In this document: positions 57,418-64,000 of the stretch, one piece after another
Layout of the letters: each line of letters starts with the position of its first letter
Numbering within the stretch: position 1 is the first letter of the stretch
Origin: Aquimarina brevivitae
GTDB taxonomy: Bacteria > Bacteroidota > Bacteroidia > Flavobacteriales > Flavobacteriaceae
DNA length: 64,000 bases
Assembly: GCF_004216895.1 (NCBI RefSeq)
Contig: NZ_SGXE01000005.1
Span: 94,940-158,939, forward strand
Direction: 5' to 3'
Notes under the pieces: model-generated
Databases searched by the model: none
The model's input: only the letters and a program-made list of their open reading frames with translations
What the model was told of the DNA's origin: nothing
Translations under genes and position numbers: made by a program

Positions 57418-57481
57418 CACCACAATTTTGACTTCGTCAAATTTTTGATTTACAGACTTTAGATAAAACTTTAGTACTTGG
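57418..57481 (+). repeat. Array repeat, copy E (remnant)
   Basis: Only a fragment: GACTTCGTCAAATTTTTGATTTACAGACTTTAG (shortened: GACTTCGTCAA and GACTTTAG blocks) and ACTTTAGTACTTGG. No left arm and no promoter box remain. Weak call, supported by its position between two array genes. Confidence 0.35.
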
Positions 57482-57555
57482 AACAAGAAATGTATATAGA
57501 ACATCTCAAAAACTTGAAACCTTCAAAAAAGAAACTCCTTAAGAATTAATAGTAA

Positions 57556-57891
57556 ATGACAAAACTGACTAAAATTTTACTGTCTATCCCATCAATTCTC
57601 GGAATTGTTTATATGTTGACTTTCTGGAGTGATGATTTTTTCAAATGGATCACAAATAATGTGATCCGATTTGAGCATCAAGCGCCTATTGTAAACGGAA
57701 TTATTTTAATACAAATCAGCTATCTGATTTACCGACTTTGGACTTATAAAAATGTGGAGAAAGACAAAAAAACAATGTGGACAGTTTTATTAGTTATTTT
57801 TAATTTAATAACAAGCCTGATTTTTATATGGAAAAAAGATAACGAATTCGAGCAACTTAATATCAACAACGCACCCAATAACGTTAAGTAG
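57556..57891 (+). CDS. Small membrane protein (array gene 5)
   Basis: A 111-residue protein with three predicted helices: about 5-24 (LTKILLSIPSILGIVYML), 44-62 and 74-92. The loop between the first two is about 20 residues (WSDDFFKWITNNVIRFEHQ), and the C-terminal tail KKDNEFEQLNINNAPNNVK is polar. No family recognised. The size and topology resemble gene 1b but I see no clear sequence match. It lies between remnant E and copy F. Confidence 0.65.
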   Translation: MTKLTKILLSIPSILGIVYMLTFWSDDFFKWITNNVIRFEHQAPIVNGIILIQISYLIYRLWTYKNVEKDKKTMWTVLLVIFNLITSLIFIWKKDNEFEQLNINNAPNNVK

Positions 57892-57902
57892 TAATTACTG
57901 CT

Positions 57903-58080
57903 GCTGCACCCCGCTCCGCAAAGTCTCCCGACTTTGAGGGATAGTTAACATACCTCCACTCCAAATTTTTATCCTTATCGAATCTTCAACTTTCTGATTT
58001 TATTGTATTACGCGCTTTGCAAAGCCAAGGATTACCGACTGTAACTTACTATTCATTAAAAAACGATTAGATTTGTGATA
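57903..58080 (+). repeat. Array repeat, copy F (long form, most complete)
   Basis: Left arm GCTCCGCAAAGTCTC (57913-57927), an extra middle segment, the block TTATCGAATCTTCAACTTTC, right arm CTTTGCAAAGC (58015-58025), CCAAGGATTACCGACTGTAAC, and the end CATTAAAAAACG with TAGATTTG (58068-58075). Left and right arms are complementary at 9 of 11 positions, so the element can fold into a long imperfect hairpin. Confidence 0.8.
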
Positions 58081-58246
58081 CTTATTTAGAGTGAAAGACA
58101 TAGGTACTTTATTTCCTTGTTCACCTGTATGAGGTACGATATACAAACATTCTTTAAAAACCTATGATTACATCGTCTAGTCCATTATACAAACTTAATA
58201 TCTAATTGTATAACACATTTAAGAATATAATTCGTATCTTAAAGAA

Positions 58247-58450
58247 ATAGACTACCAAGATAATCTTACTAAACAAATCCTTTTAACCACTAAAAAGATT
58301 CAAGAAGAATTTCCGGAATTGATAAAATACTTGGAAGAAATGCCCAGTGACTTTCAATACAGCACCGAAAAAAATGTAAATCAAAAAGCACTGAAAGATT
58401 ATCTAGCCTCTCTAAACAATTTATTAGAAACCTATACAAAAGAGCATTAA
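58247..58450 (+). pseudogene. 67-codon ORF without a standard start codon (array gene 6)
   Basis: From ATA 58247 to the stop at 58448-58450 the frame reads a typical small helical protein (IDYQDNLTKQILLTTKK, then IQEEFPELIKYLEEMP and LKDYLASLNNLLETYTKEH). No ATG, GTG or TTG lies between the upstream in-frame stop at 58221-58223 and position 58247; the first TTG is 24 codons in. From memory, similar 65-70-residue proteins occur in Flavobacteriaceae and begin with Met at about this point, so ATA may be a mutated ATG. It either lost its start recently or uses ATA. It lies between copies F and G, filling what otherwise looks like an empty 415-base gap. Confidence 0.55.
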
Positions 58451-58495
58451 AAAAATACAAGGATGATAATCCAGTTCGTTATCGACCCAACCTTA

Positions 58496-58632
58496 CCCCC
58501 CCCCGCTTCTCAAAGCTAGACTTCATCGAACCTTCAACTTTCTGACTTTAGTGAGTTACTAGTTTTGCATGAAGAACGATTGCCAAGTATAACTTTATAT
58601 TGCTCAAGAAACGTATAGATTTGTAAAAAGTA
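58496..58632 (+). repeat. Array repeat, copy G
   Basis: Begins in a run of C (58497-58504), GCTTCTCAAAG (diverged left arm), CTTCATCGAACCTTCAACTTTC, GACTTTAGTGAGTTAC, GATTGCCAAGTATAAC. It ends TTGCTCAAGAAACG with TAGATTTG (58616-58623). The next gene is 342 bases away and has its own promoter. Confidence 0.75.
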
Positions 58633-58871
58633 TAGGTTTCATTTTTTCCAAGGGTCTACGCCATAAAACAAATTAAATTCTGAAGAACAAAATCCTCAGA
58701 AAGATAACCTTTTTGGCATGTCTCCCTCTGAGGTATGTTAAGAAAATTTGGTTCTAGATATAGTAAGAAGAAAAAAATTACTGCGATAACATTGTTTTAC
58801 ACCACTTCTTTTAGACGTTAAACCAAAAACTAAATGCTAGTAAGAACATAGAATCAATCGGTTAAAAATTC

Positions 58872-58894
58872 TTATTTAGATTTATTATAAATAA
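58872..58894 (+). promoter_or_regulatory. Palindromic operator 1 of the siderophore receptor gene
   Basis: TTATTTA-N9-TAAATAA, a 23-base palindrome, directly upstream of the -33 element at 58895. The same half-site and spacing recur at 58938-58958. Between copy G and this site (58633-58871) no gene or other signal is seen. Confidence 0.6.
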
Positions 58895-58926
58895 TTTGGT
58901 GAATCCAAAACTCATGAATATTTTTG
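58895..58926 (+). promoter_or_regulatory. Promoter of the siderophore receptor gene
   Basis: TTTG (58895-58898), 20 bases, TATTTTTG (58919-58926). It is a full consensus match, 38 bases before ATG 58965, and it sits between the two palindromes. Confidence 0.7.
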
Positions 58927-58937
58927 CCAAAATTCAC

Positions 58938-58958
58938 TATTTAAATTAAGTCTAAATA
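58938..58958 (+). promoter_or_regulatory. Palindromic operator 2 of the siderophore receptor gene
   Basis: TATTTA-N9-TAAATA, downstream of the -7 box and ending 6 bases before the ATG. It would cover the early transcribed region, as expected for a repressor site. Confidence 0.6.
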
Positions 58959-58964
58959 AAAACA

Positions 58965-61388
58965 ATGAAGAATTTAGTATCTATACCTATCTTTTTTTTG
59001 CTAACTACTTTAGCATTCTCCCAAAACGCGAAGGTTACAGGCACGGTTACAGACAACAATAAAAAACCACTTTTTGGAGTAAACATCTCCTTAGTAAACA
59101 CCACAAAAGGAACACAAACTAACAAAAAGGGTCACTTTGAAATTTCTACTTCAGAAAACGGAAATCACACACTTTCTATTTCTCATTTAGGATATAGAAC
59201 AAAAGAAGTGTCAATCACTATTTCCAAAAATCAAACCACAAAATTAGGAACGATAGTACTTGTTGAGGGAAATGAAATATTGAACGAAGTAATTGTCCAA
59301 GGAGAACGTCGCAATAAATTTTCTAGAAAGAAAACAGCATACGTAGCCAAACTTCCATTAAAAGATATCGAGAACACACAGGTTTACAGCACCATTACAA
59401 ACGAACTTTTACAATCGCAAGTCGTAACAAATTTTGACGATGCCCTAAAAAATGCAACCGGAGTCGAGCGTTTATGGGCTTCGACTGGTCGTGGTGGCGA
59501 TGGTGCAGGATATTATGCGCTACGTGGTTTTTCGGTACAGCCACAACTGGTCAATGGACTTCCTGGACTTACCAATGGAACAATAAATCCGGCAAATATT
59601 GAGCGTATCGAGGTTCTTAAAGGACCTTCCGCCACCTTATTTGGAAACGCAGTAAGTTCTTATGGTGGCCTTATAAATGTGGTTACCAAAAAACCTTATA
59701 TTGGCACAGGTGGTGAATTATCATTCACGTCAGGAACCTATGGACTTAACCAAATTGTTGGAGATTTCAATTCGGCTCTGAGTAAGGACGATAATTTATA
59801 TTTCAGAGTAAATACAGCATACACTTCAGAACAGAGTTTTCAAGATGCTGGTTTTAGAAGATCATTTTTCGTTGCACCATCGCTTTCTTACAAAGTTAAC
59901 AACAGGCTTTCATTTTCATTTTACGGAGAAATTACACAATCCGAGCAGACTAATCCAACATTCTTATTCTTAAATAGAAGTGCGCCAACTGCATCCTCTA
60001 ACCTTGAAGAATTAGGCTACAATAATAAGCTGTCATTTACGAGCAACGATTTAACCTTGGAAAATCCAACGCAGAATTACAGAATTGAAATGGATTACAA
60101 ATTATCAGACACCTGGCAATCTCAAACGTTGCTTTCAAAAAGCTCAACCTCTACAAAAGGATATTATTCTTATCTCTTTGACTTAGGCATTTTAGAAGGT
60201 GACACCTATTCAAGATTTATCAGCAAACAAAATGCTAATACACAAACAACCGACATTCAACAAAACTTTATTGGTGATTTTAATCTCGCATCTTTAAGAA
60301 ATAGAATAGTTATCGGTTTGGATTATTTCAATGCAACCGAAACAAATAATAATACTGGTTTTGCTTTTTATGGCAATGTAACACCTAATGGAGGCTCAAA
60401 TGGTGATAATCCATTTACCCCTGAAATTGAAGACACTTCATTTCCACTTTCAACCTCAGGCGTTGATGCAGTTTTAGAATCTCAAGACGTAAGTAATATA
60501 AAATCAAAATTTCATATTTATAGCTTGTATGCCTCAGATTTAATTGATATTACAGATAAGTTTTCTGCAATGGTTGGTTTGCGTTTAGACCATTTTGATA
60601 ACGAAGGTGATTTGGCAAATCCTAATGATGATTTTGACCAAACAACCTTATCACCAAAATTTGGTTTGATATTTCAACCCATTAAAGATCAGTTATCCAT
60701 TTTTGCAAATTTCCAAAATGGTTTTACTAATGTTGCACCACAACTAGTTGGCAATCCTGATGCCGGACCACAAACCTTACAAACCTTTGACCCGGAACAA
60801 GCAAATCAAATAGAGTTTGGTCTTAAAGCCAACCTTTTTAATAATCGTTTAAATGCTACCATAAGTTATTATGATATTAAAGTAAAAGATCGGGTGATAA
60901 CTGATCCATCCTCTCCTTTCAATAACATTCAAGGAGGAGAAGTGGTAAGCAAAGGATTTGAAATTGAAATCAACGCAAATCCAATACAAGGTTTAAATAT
61001 TAGAGCTGGGTTTAGCAACAACGACAGCGAAACAACCGAATCTGATAATACTGAAATTTTAAACCGTAGGCCTTTGGAAGCTGGACCCGAAACCTTATAT
61101 AATTTTTGGGCAAATTATGAATTTCAGGAGGGTGCTTTAGATGGTTTTGGGATGGGTTTAGGTTTTAATGGTGCAAGTGAACGCTTTGCAATAAATTATG
61201 AATCTACCGGAGAATTTGTTCTCCCAAGTTATACCATAGCCAATGCTTCAGTTTTTTATCAAGCGGACAAATACAGAATAGGGTTAAAAGTAAACAATGC
61301 CTTCAATAAAGAGTATTATACAGGTTGGACAACCATAAACCCACAAATGCCAAGAGCATTATTGGCAAATATTTCATATCAATTTTAA
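58965..61388 (+). CDS. TonB-dependent siderophore receptor
   Basis: An 807-residue outer-membrane receptor. Signal peptide (1-19), a CarboxypepD_reg-like N-terminal domain (about 23-100: VTGTVTDNNKKPLFGVNIS, LSISHLGYRTKEV), a plug domain (about 135-245: ALRGFSVQPQLVNGLPG, ERIEVLKGPSATLFGN, GGLINVVTKKP) and a 22-strand barrel to the terminal Phe (NISYQF). The ERIEVLKGP and GLINVVTK motifs and barrel length fit the FhuA/FpvA-like siderophore class. The PepSY gene downstream and the operator pair support iron uptake. Ligand specificity cannot be read. Confidence 0.92.
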   Translation: MKNLVSIPIFFLLTTLAFSQNAKVTGTVTDNNKKPLFGVNISLVNTTKGTQTNKKGHFEISTSENGNHTLSISHLGYRTKEVSITISKNQTTKLGTIVLVEGNEILNEVIVQGERRNKFSRKKTAYVAKLPLKDIENTQVYSTITNELLQSQVVTNFDDALKNATGVERLWASTGRGGDGAGYYALRGFSVQPQLVNGLPGLTNGTINPANIERIEVLKGPSATLFGNAVSSYGGLINVVTKKPYIGTGGELSFTSGTYGLNQIVGDFNSALSKDDNLYFRVNTAYTSEQSFQDAGFRRSFFVAPSLSYKVNNRLSFSFYGEITQSEQTNPTFLFLNRSAPTASSNLEELGYNNKLSFTSNDLTLENPTQNYRIEMDYKLSDTWQSQTLLSKSSTSTKGYYSYLFDLGILEGDTYSRFISKQNANTQTTDIQQNFIGDFNLASLRNRIVIGLDYFNATETNNNTGFAFYGNVTPNGGSNGDNPFTPEIEDTSFPLSTSGVDAVLESQDVSNIKSKFHIYSLYASDLIDITDKFSAMVGLRLDHFDNEGDLANPNDDFDQTTLSPKFGLIFQPIKDQLSIFANFQNGFTNVAPQLVGNPDAGPQTLQTFDPEQANQIEFGLKANLFNNRLNATISYYDIKVKDRVITDPSSPFNNIQGGEVVSKGFEIEINANPIQGLNIRAGFSNNDSETTESDNTEILNRRPLEAGPETLYNFWANYEFQEGALDGFGMGLGFNGASERFAINYESTGEFVLPSYTIANASVFYQADKYRIGLKVNNAFNKEYYTGWTTINPQMPRALLANISYQF

Positions 61389-61403
61389 TTAGCCACCAGT
61401 GAA

Positions 61404-61438
61404 AAAGAGCAACGCTGTAAAGCGTTGTTCTTTTTAAT
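61404..61438 (+). terminator. Terminator or attenuator between receptor and PepSY gene
   Basis: A 14-bp stem (61404-61417 with 61422-61435, one G-T pair) with a GTAA loop and a short T-tract. It lies 13 bases ahead of the next ATG, so it may give less PepSY protein than receptor. Confidence 0.75.
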
Positions 61439-61450
61439 ATTTTTTTAGTA

Positions 61451-62587
61451 ATGACATTCAAAAAATTCATATTTCAGCTTCACAAAATTTTAGGCCTTAC
61501 CACAGGACTAGTGGTATTTATTGTTGCGATAACCGGTTGCTGTTGGGCTTTTAGGGATGAAATTGAAAGCCTTTATGGTGATTATAAAAAAGTAGCTCCG
61601 CAAAATGAAGCTATTTTGACACCTACAAAAGCAAAAGAATTGGCTAAAGAGGTGATTCCTAATCATACAGTCCACGGAACAGTTTATAAAAAAGCCAATG
61701 ATGCAATCGAAGTTATTTTTTATGATGCAGAACCTGAATTTTACCAAAGTGTTTTTCTAAATCCATATTCTGGAGAAGTCATTCAAGTAGACGACCATCT
61801 TTCAGGATTTTTTGCATTTATACTAAAAGGACATATGCGCCTTTGGTTGCCAAAAGCGATTGGCGAGCAAGTTGTCGGAGTATCCATATTAATTTTTCTT
61901 TTGATTATCATCTCTGGTTTCTTTTTATGGTTGCCTAAAAAGCGTAAAAATTTAAAACAACGCTTGAAATTTGATTGGAATAAAACTACACGTTGTAAAC
62001 GAAAAAACTTCGACCTGCATACCATAGTAGGTTTCTATATTTGTTCTTTCGCATTAATTATTGGGTTTACAGGCGCTATGCTATCTTACAACTGGTTAAA
62101 ATACGTAGTCTATCAATCAACAGGTGGCGAAAAAGAAATGCGTTTTATGATACCTAAAAATCAAAGTGCAAAACTCCTATATAGCGAAACAATCCCTATG
62201 GACTATTTGATAGTTAAATTATCAACAGAACATCCAGAAGCAGAAGGATTTGAATTGCACTATCCAAAAAGCAAAGAAGAAAGTATTTACGTAGAAGTTT
62301 CCAATAGCAAAGGGCTTTATTACGACTCTGACTTTCGGTTTTTTGACCAAAACACATTAAAAGAAATAGAAACGCCAAGTATTTACGGAAAATATGAAAA
62401 TGCAAAAGTAGCCGATAAAATTCTTCGCATGAATTATGATATACATATAGGAGCTATCGGCGGAATTGCAGGAAAATTTATTGCATTTTTAGTAAGCCTA
62501 CTGATTGCAACTTTACCAGTTAGCGGAGTATTATTGTGGTACGGACGGAAGTACAAGAAGAAAAAACTTCAAAAAAATAAAGTTTAG
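61451..62587 (+). CDS. PepSY-associated membrane protein (siderophore-iron reductase type)
   Basis: A 378-residue inner-membrane protein with four helices (about 14-34, 139-160, 191-212 and 340-365) and periplasmic PepSY-type regions between. Family features are LHKILGLTTGLVVFIVAITG at the start with a conserved His, then GHMRLWLP and RKNFDLHTIVGFYICSFALIIGFTGAM with a second His pair (haem-ligand candidates), and RMNYDIHIGAIGGIAGK. Proteins of this family follow TonB receptors and are thought to reduce or release siderophore iron. Found 62 bases after the receptor gene; no partner between it and copy H. Confidence 0.85.
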   Translation: MTFKKFIFQLHKILGLTTGLVVFIVAITGCCWAFRDEIESLYGDYKKVAPQNEAILTPTKAKELAKEVIPNHTVHGTVYKKANDAIEVIFYDAEPEFYQSVFLNPYSGEVIQVDDHLSGFFAFILKGHMRLWLPKAIGEQVVGVSILIFLLIIISGFFLWLPKKRKNLKQRLKFDWNKTTRCKRKNFDLHTIVGFYICSFALIIGFTGAMLSYNWLKYVVYQSTGGEKEMRFMIPKNQSAKLLYSETIPMDYLIVKLSTEHPEAEGFELHYPKSKEESIYVEVSNSKGLYYDSDFRFFDQNTLKEIETPSIYGKYENAKVADKILRMNYDIHIGAIGGIAGKFIAFLVSLLIATLPVSGVLLWYGRKYKKKKLQKNKV

Positions 62588-62629
62588 TACCTCACAACCA
62601 TCCCACTCACTTTTATACCAACACTTAAT

Positions 62630-62795
62630 CAGCTCCACTTAATCTCCCAAATTTGTAGAATAAATCCCCAATCTGCAAATTTTGAGTTCGTCGAATGCTT
62701 AATTTCCTGATTTTATGATTGCGTAGGCTTTGCAGCGCCAAGAATTGTCGAGTAAACCTTAATATTGATTAAAAAACGTTTAGTTTTGTGATATA
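62630..62795 (+). repeat. Array repeat, copy H
   Basis: GCTCCACTTAATCTCC, then a middle segment with ATCTGCAAA, GTTCGTCGAATGCTTAATTTCC, GGCTTTGCAGCGCC, and AGAATTGTCGAGTAAAC. It ends ATTGATTAAAAAACG and TAGTTTTG (62781-62788), 53 bases from the next start. It has the same segment order as copies A and F but is more diverged. Confidence 0.75.
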
Positions 62796-62841
62796 ATTAT
62801 AGTATCTAAGTCCTGTTCATCATTTCGTTACTTAAAAATAT

Positions 62842-63363
62842 TTGAAAAACAGATATAACATAAAATACTTCGTTTTACTAATTGTAATAATTGGGATATC
62901 CTATATAGCTCATAATGGTTTTAAAAATTACCAAAAAAATGAGATCATTAAATTCAATAATACTCACCTAACTTTCTCAGACAAGAACTCTAAATTTACC
63001 AAAGCTACGAATACAAAAAGAGCATATGATTTCAACAAATCGCTATTGGATTCAATTGCACAAATAAAGGACTCAATTACAGCGATATTTTTGCACCGAA
63101 CTTCAGAAAAGATTGTCTTTTTCTCGCTAGACAAAGACACATTACACCTAAAAACGGAAAACGGAATTTCTTATAACTATTTTTCTTCCTTGGACAAGGG
63201 GAAATACGACAAAGATTTCAATGATTTATTAGTAAATGCATTAAGTCCTTTCCTATCTAAATACAGCATCAAACAAATTGAAATTTACACATTAACTCCA
63301 ACAGCATATAATAATATTCCACCACCACCTGGTACTTTATCCAACTTTGATTATGAAAAATGA
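62842..63363 (+). CDS. Membrane-anchored hypothetical protein (array gene 8)
   Basis: A 173-residue protein with a TTG start at 62842, the only start that includes the N-terminal helix (KYFVLLIVIIGISYIAHNG). The rest is likely periplasmic: NTHLTFSDKNSKFTKATN, LHRTSEKIVFFSLDKDTL, NGISYNYFSSLDKGKYDKDF and a C-terminal ALSPFLSKYSIKQIEIYTLTP, shown here in part. The Pro-rich end (NIPPPPGTL) is unusual. No family recognised. It ends 1 base before the remnant I repeat. Confidence 0.6.
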   Translation: MKNRYNIKYFVLLIVIIGISYIAHNGFKNYQKNEIIKFNNTHLTFSDKNSKFTKATNTKRAYDFNKSLLDSIAQIKDSITAIFLHRTSEKIVFFSLDKDTLHLKTENGISYNYFSSLDKGKYDKDFNDLLVNALSPFLSKYSIKQIEIYTLTPTAYNNIPPPPGTLSNFDYEK

Positions 63364-63406
63364 TTTGACTAATAAAAACATTTAGATTTGTATTCATAAT
63401 AGGAAG
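63364..63406 (+). repeat. Array repeat, copy I (promoter end only)
   Basis: Only the right end is present: TTGACTAATAAAAACATT followed by TAGATTTG (63383-63390). The left arm and centre are absent, and the next ORF starts 66 bases later. Confidence 0.6.
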
Positions 63407-63456
63407 CTTTAAAAACCAAGGTTATTAAGGCTAATATCAAAGACAATTCATTCACT

Positions 63457-63930
63457 ATGTTGAATAGATCTATAAAACACAAATGGATGCTGCTTCCAGT
63501 CCTAACGCTATTGGGACTTATTCTATTTTATAAGTTTATGACATATGATAGAAACTATACTTGGTCTAAAGAGTATTATTTTGAAGTACAAAAAGTGATG
63601 ACAGGTCTAGACTTTGAAATTGGAGAGCCCATAAAAATTGATCCGAACAGTATTCAACTTTCAACGGAGAAATTAATTAAACTCAAAATTCAAAAAGTAT
63701 TGAACCGAGTTAACCTTATGAATTATGGTAGCGAACACGGTGAAAAAATTATCCTAAATTCAACTACATCCGAACAGGAAATTATTTTTAAAGGCAGATG
63801 CCTAAGTGACCATCTCATCGGAATTGAAATTGAGTATAAAAATTTGGATCCATCTTCATTAGCAAACATAAAACGCTTGTTCAAAAAGCAATTTTCTAAT
63901 TATGAGATTATATGGAATGAAATACAATAG
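63457..63930 (+). CDS. Membrane-anchored hypothetical protein (array gene 9)
   Basis: A 157-residue protein with an N-terminal helix (about 11-28, LLPVLTLLGLILFYKF) preceded by basic KHKW, so the rest is probably periplasmic. Later segments: FEVQKVMTGLDFEIGEPI, KLKIQKVLNRVNLMNYGSEH, and FKGRCLSDHLIGIEIEYKN. One Cys (about 113). No family recognised. It follows remnant I and is the last complete gene in the window. Confidence 0.65.
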   Translation: MLNRSIKHKWMLLPVLTLLGLILFYKFMTYDRNYTWSKEYYFEVQKVMTGLDFEIGEPIKIDPNSIQLSTEKLIKLKIQKVLNRVNLMNYGSEHGEKIILNSTTSEQEIIFKGRCLSDHLIGIEIEYKNLDPSSLANIKRLFKKQFSNYEIIWNEIQ

Positions 63931-63985
63931 TTAACTACTCAGAACTGATAAGACATCCTCAAAAGTCGAGAGAATTGATAGAGCT

Positions 63986-64000
63986 GAGACTTTGCGGAGC
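63986..64000 (-). repeat. Inverted fragment of the array repeat at the window edge
   Basis: Read on the minus strand the last 15 bases are GCTCCGCAAAGTCTC, identical to the left arm of copy F (57913-57927). Only the outermost 15 bases fall in the window, so the orientation of the full copy, or whether this is a right arm of a new copy, is unknown. Confidence 0.55.

Noticed and set aside
54145-64000. Classical integron with canonical attC sites
   Set aside because: No clear RYYYAAC/GTTRRRY core pairs and no integrase in the window; the cassette idea is kept only as a hypothesis about a different element.
54145-64000. CRISPR array from repeated units
   Set aside because: Repeats are 130-180 bp, diverged and separated by genes of variable length, not short direct repeats with unique spacers.

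Overview
The window is a low-GC chromosomal segment from a member of the Flavobacteriaceae (Bacteroidota), probably marine. The grounds are: a complete Na+-translocating NADH:quinone reductase operon, type IX secretion (T9SS) machinery and a T9SS cargo, TamL, the short primary sigma factor without region 1.1, promoters of the TTG-N17-23-TAnnTTTG type, and few Shine-Dalgarno sequences. I do not assign a genus. No rRNA, tRNA, CRISPR array, transposase or phage gene was seen.

Layout. 1-6.9 kb: surface and secreted proteins (end of a repeat-rich adhesin, a 1377-aa CUB/Calx-beta/beta-helix protein, a T9SS type B cargo, a matrixin-like lipoprotein). 7.4-10.6 kb: a ClpP paralogue and three envelope hydrolase-type genes (M15, CAP, M48). 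10.7-14.5 kb: gpmI, a thioredoxin-like lipoprotein, map and a methyltransferase. 14.4-23.8 kb: a minus-strand respiratory block with apbE, a small NQR-associated protein, a DUF4846 lipoprotein and nqrABCDEF, interrupted by a frameshifted outer-membrane barrel gene. 24-30 kb: T9SS plug protein, DUF3667 protein, apaG, a DUF6695-like/NRDE pair and pruA. 30.8-54.1 kb: a TPR-PAS histidine kinase, rsmG, a desaturase, an aminotransferase, trkAH, ubiE-porT, an rRNA/tRNA methyltransferase, tamL, fbaA, accD, rpsO, pnp, rpoD, a BLUF photoreceptor, rpe and a YpdA-like reductase.

54.1-64 kb differs from the rest. At least nine small or accessory transcription units, all on the + strand, are each preceded by a copy, sometimes decayed, of a 130-180 bp repeat. 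Intact repeats end in a Bacteroidota -7 promoter box (TAGATTTG) pointing into the next gene. They begin with a GCTCCGCAAAG arm that can pair imperfectly with an internal CTTTGCAAAGC arm. Cargo includes small membrane proteins, lipoproteins, a DKNYW-type protein, a hidden 67-codon ORF without a standard start, and a TonB siderophore receptor/PepSY pair with its own promoter between two matching palindromes. An inverted fragment of the repeat lies at the right edge. This integron-like, promoter-carrying cassette array is the best candidate for an undescribed system here.

How the genes connect: ApbE should attach FMN to NqrB and NqrC, whose acceptor threonines are visible, and the Na+ gradient is used alongside K+ uptake by TrkAH. 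UbiE makes the menaquinone that NQR reduces. The plug protein and PorT serve T9SS export of cargo such as the 5.2 kb protein. The TonB receptor and PepSY protein form an iron-uptake unit.
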